This document shows positions 57,015 through 64,000 of a stretch of 64,000 bases of DNA, piece by piece. Both the position numbers and the translations under genes were made by a program. Below the pieces are notes generated by a model. That model made no database searches. It was not told the origin of the DNA and was given only the letters and a program-made list of their open reading frames with translations. The DNA is from Campanula takesimana. Taxonomy: Eukaryota > Streptophyta > Magnoliopsida > Asterales > Campanulaceae. The stretch spans positions 186,001 through 250,000 of the forward strand of contig JAOWBW010000565.1 of the NCBI GenBank assembly GCA_026119855.1, given 5' to 3'. Every line of letters begins with the position of its first letter. Within the stretch, counting starts at the first letter, position 1.

Positions 57015-57480
57015 GGGATGGACTCGATTGCTTAGCCACTGACCGTTATTGTTCATTGATTTTGATTGGTTCGAATACGAGTGTAGGCGTTGATACAGTT
57101 GCATCGGGTTCTCCACCACTATTGTCCTTGCTTTCACTAGATTGAGACCTGCACTCGAGAAATTATGGAAAATGAAATATGGAGCCTAAAATTATCAACC
57201 CATTATCATTTTATAAGTATAAAAATATAAAATTATTCAATAACTTTCATAATTTATATGATAAAATTGTTGCACAACTGCCCTAAAATTAAAGTGAAAC
57301 ATTTTGAACCAAAAAATCAAGGTGCAAGATAAAAATAAAAATAAAAATAATAGATTTACACAAACTACATCTAGATTTCCATTTACAACAAACAAAACAA
57401 CTCAAATCAACAAAATTTGAATTACTCTTAATCAACCTGCATGCATAATCACACGTTCACAATGAACTTAGTTAAACTGT
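57015..57480. other. 3' flank of the DUF569 gene
   Basis: AT-rich with (AAAAT)n-like sequence at 57330. Should include the 3' UTR of the minus-strand gene. Confidence 0.5.
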
Positions 57481-58062
57481 TCAAAAACTTAACAAATCTT
57501 TCAACCTGATAACCTCTTGGCCTTGAGGATTGCTAGGCACGGCGCTAGTTGAACTTGATTTATGAAGCAAAGGATCGGTTGTTCCCACCGACGGCAACCT
57601 CCGGTGTGACGGAAGTGGCTCCACCACATGCACGTCCCACAACAACTTCTCTTGTGACCGAAGCGTATAAGGAGTTTCGTGGGTAACAGAATTCCTCCAA
57701 GGGGGTAATCCCCCGTTAGGGCGCAAGAAATTTCCTGATCGCGATCTCAACCTAACTTGCATCCCGTCCCTTAATGGCTCCCAATCGATGGCGCTATCAT
57801 CCTCCGTGACGGGTATTGATTGGACCACTTTCTTACCTGTAACCCCGGGAATGAAGGGCACGTTTGATGCTGTTAGGTATTTTCCGTAACAACTTTTAAG
57901 CCTGATGACATTTTGACCTGGCACGAAATCAACGTCCCAAATTGCGTTGTTTGATGATCCATTGCGGCATTGGCACACGTTGTCTTGATCGTCACACGCT
58001 ATTAGGTACTTGTCTCTGATGGTTTGGAGACGGACCGTCTTCGCTTTCGCAAACAGCTCCAT
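57481..58062 (-). CDS. DUF569 family protein (beta-trefoil, fascin-like fold)
   Basis: A 193-residue ORF starting MELFAKAKTVRLQTIRDKYL, the typical start of plant DUF569 proteins. Two trefoil-type blocks are visible: KYLIACDDQDNVCQCRNGSS with IWDVDFV, and NVIRLKSCYGKYLTASNVPF. Then come IDWEPLRDGMQVRLRSRSGN, FLRPNGGLPPWRNSVTHETP and LWDVHVVE. The fold is related to actin-crosslinking (fascin-like) domains; the biochemical role in plants is not established. The frame is intact and single-exon as read. It is shorter than many relatives, and a possible donor gttaag lies just before the stop (about 57490), so a downstream exon is conceivable. Confidence 0.85.
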   Translation of the reverse strand: MELFAKAKTVRLQTIRDKYLIACDDQDNVCQCRNGSSNNAIWDVDFVPGQNVIRLKSCYGKYLTASNVPFIPGVTGKKVVQSIPVTEDDSAIDWEPLRDGMQVRLRSRSGNFLRPNGGLPPWRNSVTHETPYTLRSQEKLLWDVHVVEPLPSHRRLPSVGTTDPLLHKSSSTSAVPSNPQGQEVIRLKDLLSF

Positions 58063-58324
58063 TTACCTTCACCTATATACTACAGAGTAAATTTTATCAT
58101 TTTTTGTTTTTGAAATTGGAATAACAGTAAAAAGAAAAAAAAAACATGCAATTTGATGTTGCAAGAGCTCCAAACATGAAATTTTGATTATATTAAAGAA
58201 CCGCACCTTAACTAATACAAACAACCTATCTAAACCAATGGATGCATTGCAAGAAAAGGTCGCAAAATAGAGATTGTGGGAGCAATGTGTTTAGGGAGAG
58301 ATGCAAAGGGATGTGTTGGAAAGT

Positions 58325-58406
58325 GGTCACCGGAGTCGATAAATTCGTGAAATCTTGATCTTGATGGTCACCTGAGTCGATGAATTCGTGAAATCTTGAT
58401 CTTGAT
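58325..58406. repeat. 41-bp tandem duplication upstream of DUF569 gene
   Basis: ggtcaccggagtcgataaat through cttgatcttgat is repeated at 58366 with two changes. Confidence 0.85.
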
Positions 58407-58442
58407 TACAACGCGTAGTCTCTCGTATTTCCTTGATGCGTC

Positions 58443-58552
58443 TCTTTTTTCGTCTCTCTCTCTCTTGATGCCCTTTCTCTCTATATATACATCTCTCTCT
58501 CTCTCCCTCTTTCCCAACCTATATATATATATATAGAGAGAGAGAATATATA
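58443..58552. repeat. CT/GA and AT microsatellites
   Basis: ctctctctct, tatatatata and gagagagaga runs about 400 bases upstream of the DUF569 start. On the minus strand they could act as TATA and leader sequence. Confidence 0.8.
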
Positions 58553-58936
58553 GTAAGCCTTCCATTTTTAGCACAAGGCTAGGTTTTCGGATATGCCTCC
58601 GTTACCTGACAACAGTCAGATTGAGTGGCTGCCAGAGCTCAAAACAGAACCGATTAAGACTGTTCATTAAGCATAAATCCCCCACCACTAAATGTAATTA
58701 ATAAACAATTTTTTTTTTTTGAGTAAATTACAATCTCTTAAAGAGTAAAAACTGAACATAATATGGTGATATCTTACATATACAACAACCAGATCATACA
58801 ACAACTTGACCGCCGCATGAGGGAATGAACAATTCCCCTGCCCTAGTCGTTTGTTGGTAGAGGAGGCAAAAAAAAAGACACTGTAATTCTTGGTAGCAAA
58901 CCGAGACTTGCTAAACATAATCTTCACAGGCATTTG

Positions 58937-61607
58937 CTAAGCAACACAGCCTCCACACATGACACCCCTGCTATTGAAATCAAGAAAAAGACGCACATTT
59001 GCGCTTAGTAAACATAATAGTACCTAGGGATGGCCAAAACCGGTTCCGGGCCCGGTTCCGGTTCGGAACCGCCGGTTCCGGTTCGGCATATGGGTAACCC
59101 TTAACCGGCCCGCGCTTACCCCGGTTCCGGTTCCGGTTTGGCACAATCCGGTTCCGGTTCAGTCCGGTTCCGGTCCCCCCCTTTAAAATTATTGAAAAAC
59201 AAGGGATTTTCAGTCCGGTTCCGGTCCGGTTCGCCATTTATGTGAACCTGAACCGGCCCGGATAACTTACGGTTCCGGTTACTCCGGTTCCGGTTTACTC
59301 CCCGGTTTGCTCCGGTTCCAGGCTTTTCCGGTCCGGTTTTCCGGTTCCGGTCCGGTTTGGCCATCCCTAATAGTACTATCTCATAATGAGTTTTTTTTTT
59401 CCCCTGTAAATCTTGCTTTAAGCGAAAATAAATTTATCGAGGAAAATATGTAAGGCTGTGTTAAGTTAACATCGCTTTGAAATTATCAAAGAGTGAGGTT
59501 TCTTATTTAACTTAACCAGACATACAATTTTTATGATCCTTGAGAAAATAGAACAAGTCCAAAGACGTTACTCTACAAGAACTTAATTACTGTTATGAAA
59601 ACCTTAAAAAAATTATACGACATGATGTTTTAAATTGGTAAAATCATACCCCCTCCGCCCCGTGATAGTCTTGTTTCACTTTTAAAAAATTTTAAGGTTA
59701 CATAGTAAGTTTTGGAAATTCTGTGATTTTAAAGCCCTAATTTTGGAAATGAGACCAACTTTCTAGGACAAACAAAAAGGAGAAATGTGAGTATCATTTT
59801 GGGACGGAGGGAATAAGAATTTCATTACTTACACAATGGAGGAAGCAGAGCTTTTGCGTCTTGTCTGCTGCCTTGCCATTTCCTTCCTCCTCGGAGGCTG
59901 AAGCACAACCTTGATTGCAGTATCGAAAACAGCTTTGACATTCTAACAACCAAACACATTAACCGAAGGACATTTTAGTTGCAAGAAATCATGGTCAATA
60001 AAACAAACAAACACACACACACACACACACACATATACGTGTATATATATACATATACATATAACTTTTTTACCACCTGTTGAGTCTTTGAGCTACATTC
60101 TATATATGCTGCTGCACCAATTTGTTTCCTCAGTTCCTCACCCTAAATCATTCAGTTCAGTTCTGCTGCTTGAGCCAAAAAAAAAAAAAAAAAAAAAAAC
60201 AAGGCTGTTTAAGAAAAAAGATAATGGATAAACATACTTGGGCAGCTGTAACGATATTAGATCCAAAATGATCAGGGTGATATCTCCCACTTTCACGAAG
60301 ATCTGGAAACAACCAAAAAAGTATGAGAATTTATGAATGTATGCTATTTTGATTAAGTGGCCAACCAGGTGTTAACATACAAAATATAACTGGAAATATA
60401 TCGGATGTAGCATACCTAACTTTGTCCCAACAAGTACAATTGGAACATTGGGGGCAAATCGACGAAGTTCTGGCATCCACTAGAAGTCGGAAGAAAAAAA
60501 AATATCAGAGTTATTCATGTACCTTATCTAATTTTGGTATCACTAATGACTCATTACGATACCATTTTAAAAAACATTAGGACTATTGTACTACGGAATA
60601 CTCCCTCTGACCCAAAATGATCTTTCTCATTTGACAATTCAAACTTTTTAAGATGTGTTGCTTATGCACTTTTAAGCCTAAATTGTATAAATAGGAAGAA
60701 CTTTTTTGGGACAATGAGAAATGGCAAATGAGAAGATCATTTTGGGACGGAGGGAGTATTATAAAGTATGACTCATCAAAAGTGACTCTTTTGTTGAGAT
60801 TGAAGGAGGTCTAACTGCCCATTTTCTGTTAAGCGATAACAAACGACTATTAAGGTTTGATTTATAGTCAAAACACACACAACACACACTCCAGGGATAC
60901 CTTCTTGAGGACATTTTCATAGCTAGCTCTGCTAATTAAAGAAAATGCCAGCACAAAAATGTCTGCACCTCTGTAGCTCAGTGGCCTTAGCCTACTATAA
61001 TCTTCTTGGCCTTTGAACATCAAGAACAAAAATCAATTAGGCAGAACTCATAAACCATAAGATTTCTTATATTTCAAAACCCTAAACCTACTAAATTAGC
61101 AAGAAAATTGGTTGCTTGGTCAAAATCAAAGTCAAAATTACCTGCAGTGTCCCATAATCCCAAATTAACAATTTTCCCATCCACAGATACATTAGCACTA
61201 AAATTGTCAAACACTGTTGGTATGTAATCCTGCAAAAAAAAAAAAAAAAAAACACCAAAAAAACAAACATACTTTAAGCTTTTAAATAAAATTGAATGTA
61301 ATATATTCAAAAAACCCATTCAAGAAATTTACAAGAAATTCCCAAAACCAAAATAATGAAAATAAAGTACACACAATTAATTTGCCTCTGTTTCAATCAT
61401 GCCATGTGAAACCCATTTAAGGAAAAGAATTACCAAAAAATGAAATAAAATAGTACAAAATACACCTCAAAATGGGAGGATGAATATTGGGAAAAAGAGA
61501 CTTACAGTGGGGAACTTATTACTGGTATAACAGATGAGCAAACAAGTTTTGCCAACAGCTCCATCTCCAACAGTGACGCATTTTATGAACTTTGAAGCAC
61601 TCATCAT
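58937..61607 (-). CDS. ROP: Type-II ROP/RAC small GTPase (eight exons)
   Basis: Plant Rho-type GTPase, a plasma-membrane switch for polar growth and hormone signalling. Exons: 61607-61506, 61229-61142, 61010-60901, 60479-60416, 60302-60238, 60142-60077, 59942-59833 and 58967-58937, all with GT-AG borders and matching phases; 211 residues. Visible: P-loop GDGAVGKT (14-21), effector DYIPTVFDNF (35-44), DTAGQ (61-65), TKLD (119-122), ECSSKTQQN (158-166) and a basic RRK segment near the C-terminus. The first Met is doubled; MSASKFIKC from the second (61604) is the usual family start. Ignoring the GTAAGT donor at 59832 would end the protein at a TAA at 59831-59829 without an anchor. The 31-base eighth exon adds GVMCGGCVA and TAG, the CGGC end of type-II (S-acylated) ROPs. 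Which of ROP9, 10 or 11 it matches best I cannot say. Confidence 0.9.
59025..59369. mobile_element. Non-autonomous hAT MITE in ROP intron 7
   Basis: TIRs TAGGGATGGCCAAAACCGG and its inverse ending TTTGGCCATCCCTA, with an 8-bp flank match of atagtacc (59017-59024) and atagtact (59370-59377). The interior is almost wholly GGTTCC/GGTCC hexamer-like sequence on either strand. It lies about 50 bases upstream of exon 8. Confidence 0.85.
59649..59813. mobile_element. Stowaway-type MITE in ROP intron 7
   Basis: Left CCCCCTCCGCCCCGTGATAG and right TCATTTTGGGACGGAGGGAA are worn inverted ends, TA on both sides. The right end lies about 20 bases from the splice donor of exon 7. Confidence 0.75.
60005..60060. 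repeat. (AC)n/(AT)n microsatellite in ROP intron 6
   Basis: caaacaaacacacacac followed by tatacgtgtatatatatacat, directly beside exon 6. Confidence 0.9.
60601..60756. mobile_element. Stowaway-type MITE in ROP intron 3
   Basis: CTCCCTCTGACCCAAAATGA and TCATTTTGGGACGGAGGGAG ends, TA at 60599-60600 and 60757-60758, 156 bases, near-perfect inverted ends continuing to tcattt/aaatga. Confidence 0.9.
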
Positions 61608-61770
61608 AACTTCTAAATGGAAGAGCTTCTTCAATGGAAATTCTCAAGATTTTATTGTATTTTTTTCAATTTTTGGGGGCTCAAAGCGGGAGGAAAAAGG
61701 GGGAAAGTGGTGGTAAAGAAGATGAAGAATGGTATCTGGGAAATGTTTGTGTAGACAAACAGAAACAGTT

Positions 61771-61780
61771 GATATAAATG
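61771..61780 (-). promoter_or_regulatory. Possible TATA box of the ROP gene
   Basis: catttatatc on the minus strand, about 165 bases before the start codon, followed by a leader of moderate pyrimidine content. Position and sequence fit, nothing more. Confidence 0.35.
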
Positions 61781-61875
61781 TAGAGAGGCCACACTTCAAT
61801 ACTCCCTAGTTTCAAGAAAAAATCATTTAAAACACCAACATAATATAATAAAATAAATTCTTTCGAAAAGAAATA

Positions 61876-62125
61876 CTACCCCTGTCCCTAAATGAATGTC
61901 CAATTTTAGTTTAAGGGACATAACTTTTTGTACAATTTGGTGGCAAAATTCATACTATAATCATATAATTCTTTTTGTAAACATTTAGTTTTTTGCAAGT
62001 ATAAAGAGACCGGTGAAAAAAATTTCAAAAAAAAAACATTTAGAGACAAAGTTATGATCAAAATGGACACTCATTTTGGGACAAAAGTTTCCTAAAATTG
62101 GACACTCATTTAGGGACAGAGGGAG
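61876..62125. mobile_element. Stowaway-type MITE upstream of ROP gene
   Basis: CTACCCCTGTCCCTAAATGA and TCATTTAGGGACAGAGGGAG, continuing to gtccaatttta/taaaattggac, with TA flanks. Confidence 0.85.
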
Positions 62126-62205
62126 TAGTATAAAAAATAAATTTGTAGTACAACAAGTTGGAATATACTTGTAACTACCTGAACCCAAAAACTCGATCTG
62201 CTATA

Positions 62206-62447
62206 CTCCCTCCGTCCTATCTTAATCTTAAGGTTCAAAAATTTTCATTTTGGGCGTCCCATTTTAAGGTTCAAAATTCATAAATAGAAAATGGGGCTTA
62301 CATGTCATACTCACAACAATTATCCACTAACTCTTCTCTATCCACTTTCTCTCTTCCACACAATTATCAAACACTCATAACACATCATTTTTTTTCTTAA
62401 TTCTATAACCCCAAAAGTTTTTGAACCTTAAAATGGGACGGAGGGAG
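62206..62447. mobile_element. Stowaway-type MITE
   Basis: CTCCCTCCGTCC start and GGGACGGAGGGAG end with TA flanks. The subterminal ttaaggttcaaaa is mirrored by ttttgaaccttaa, and a second internal copy of the left block occurs at about 62257. Confidence 0.85.
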
Positions 62448-62729
62448 TATATATAAGCACCATTCACTAACTATCTATTTAGCTGTGTGTGCTTATAAGT
62501 AGTACACTAAACACCTACACCTAGCCCATGTGGGTGGGGTGTTACAAACACCCCATTTAAATCCTTGCCATTCCCCTCAAGCAAGGCTTATAAGATCGAA
62601 ACTCAGGAAGTGTAGGAAAAAAGTCCTATGATTGATTGATATTCAACTGTAGTTTTGTGGGCTTATAAACAGTCACTAAACTCTCACACCTGCTTGATGT
62701 CAGATGGAGTATTACAAGACTACATCGTA

Positions 62730-62988
62730 CTCACTCCGTCTTAAAATAGATATCGTTTTGAGCATTTACACAGTTATTAAGAAATTCAATTAATGCATTC
62801 GAAAAAGTCTCATATACCCCTAAAATAATCCAATTACCTAAGCAATTAAACTATTTTTGTGTAAAAAATAGTTCAATATCATTAATAAGGGTATAATTGG
62901 TATACTACAAGAAAAAAATCTTGAAAATATTAAAACGATAAGTATTTTGAGACAAAAATTAACTCTATATATTTTGAGACTGAGAGAG
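62730..62988. mobile_element. Worn Stowaway-type MITE
   Basis: CTCACTCCGTCTTAAAATAG and the inverse-like ATATTTTGAGACTGAGAGAG, TA flanks, plus internal atatcgttttgag/aaaacgataagt pairing. Confidence 0.65.
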
Positions 62989-64000
62989 TATCGATAAACA
63001 TAAAGGTTATTTTTGATTTTTTATATGAAAATTAGTATCGTACTAGAAGGGATAATTTTAATTTTTGATTTTTGTTAGTAATGTAAAATGGACCAAATGG
63101 TCTGATCAGACTTTTTCTATTGCATAATTAAAAACAACACTATCACAATTTTTAAAAGGAACTTTTTGGAAAGGAAATATACTCATTATCAAGTGACCCG
63201 CGGCCGCGGATATACTCATCGCTTTTTAAATTAAGTATTTCGAATTCTCTTTTTATCTAAAAATAAAAGGGTTATATTCATGTGAGACGGACAGCTCGGC
63301 GGGTCGCCCCGCCCGCCCATTTACTACCCGTTCACATATTTTTTTTTTGCCCACTAACTTTTTTTTCTCGTTATTTTTTCTCCCCACTAAATGTAACACT
63401 TTTTATAAAGGAAAGTAACATTTTTTTTAAAAAAATGTACCACAATTTTGCATAAATATATTAAAGATAGCATAAGATGGACAACAAAACTAATGTTACA
63501 TTTTATAATAAATTAATATAACATTTTTTTCTCAATTGTAACAGATTTTATTTTGAAATGTAACCATACATTTGTACAAAAATGATTGGTGATAACATAA
63601 GATTTACTCCAAAAAATTGTTACATTCATTTGTGGAAAAAATGTGAAATTTTTTTATTAGTAAAACACTTAGTGATTTATCAATTACAAAAGTTGAATGT
63701 AACAACTGAAATTCTGTAATGTAACATAGTATTTGTGCAAAAAAATAAAAAATAAAAATTGAAATAGTTTGATTGTTCTTTTAGAGAAAGTACAAATTAA
63801 AATGCAACCCATTATATACATGAATTCTTACTATTTTTTAAAGATAAAAAAGTAATATTTACTCTATAAAACTGTTACTTTCATCTATATAAAAATTATA
63901 ATCTTATAAGCACTCTGTTACACTTCAATTATTACTTTTTCTAACCACAAAACTATCAGGCTATTTAATTTTTTCTGCAAAACTGCTGTTACATTTTACA
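62989..64000. other. AT-rich tail with recurrent TGTAACA/GTTACAT motifs
   Basis: No gene. A short GC island (gacggacagctcggcgggtc, 63288) opens a segment where taacattttt, tgtaac or gttaca recur about a dozen times to the window end, on both strands. This could be a decayed transposon whose other end is outside. Confidence 0.45.

Noticed and set aside
58980..59364. Frames rich in NRNRTEPEP-type repeats
   Set aside because: Produced by the hexamer interior of the hAT MITE in an intron.
59829..59942. Seventh ROP exon as the last exon, ending in SSIV and TAA
   Set aside because: A consensus GTAAGT donor overlaps the stop, and an in-phase exon coding for the family CGGC end lies downstream. Kept only as a possible intron-retention isoform.

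Overview
This is a stretch of nuclear DNA from a flowering plant, most likely a eudicot. Three spliced plant genes (a CDKF;1-type kinase, a DUF569 protein and a type-II ROP GTPase) sit among Copia and Gypsy LTR retrotransposons, many TA-flanked Stowaway-type MITEs, and hAT- and Mutator-type elements. The MITE style (CTCCCTCCGTCC ends) fits Lamiales or another asterid/caryophyllid lineage, but I cannot fix the family. About 44 kb, over two thirds of the window, is transposon-derived.

Layout. 1-3467: 5' part of a Ty3/Gypsy element on the minus strand (LTR, gag, start of protease). 3468-7580: hAT transposase remnant, MITEs and short tandem repeats. 7589-7925: two decayed exons of a plastidic glucose-transporter-like gene. 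8618-10755 (minus): CDKF;1. 11042-11549: truncated LTR. 11550-32192: Copia element A (plus strand), whose 5' LTR is split by Copia/Sirevirus element B (11784-24461, minus, TSD acatg). 32404-55491: a long-TIR Mutator-like element whose right TIR is split by Sirevirus element D (33461-55342, plus, TSD gacta). The gag of D is in turn split by Copia element C (36304-44844, minus, TSD tctta). 55492-57480: tandem repeats and unassigned DNA. 57481-58062 (minus): DUF569 gene. 58937-61607 (minus): eight-exon ROP GTPase with three MITEs in its introns. 61876-64000: three more MITEs and an AT-rich tail.

Insertion order can be read from the nesting: A before B, and MULE before D before C. LTR differences counted roughly by eye agree (A about 3-4%, D about 2%, B and C under or about 1%). 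No retroelement here has an intact reading frame. B and D are homologous Sireviruses, each with gag, pol and a separate 3' env-like ORF. A and C form a second related pair.

The most unusual signal is at element level. Every LTR family carries its own short CG-containing motif as an array in the LTR. In B and D, whose LTRs are otherwise alignable, the array sits at the same places but the motif has been exchanged (GACCG in B, GCGCC in D). The same motif is also scattered through the noncoding gaps and the disordered protein linkers, but is rare in the catalytic domains. B and D also share a pyrimidine-rich leader directly before the env-like ATG, which suggests an internal promoter for that ORF. 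In the ROP gene, a 31-base terminal exon can be recognised that supplies the C-terminal CGGC lipidation motif; the upstream Cys of the expected GC-CG box is replaced by Ser.
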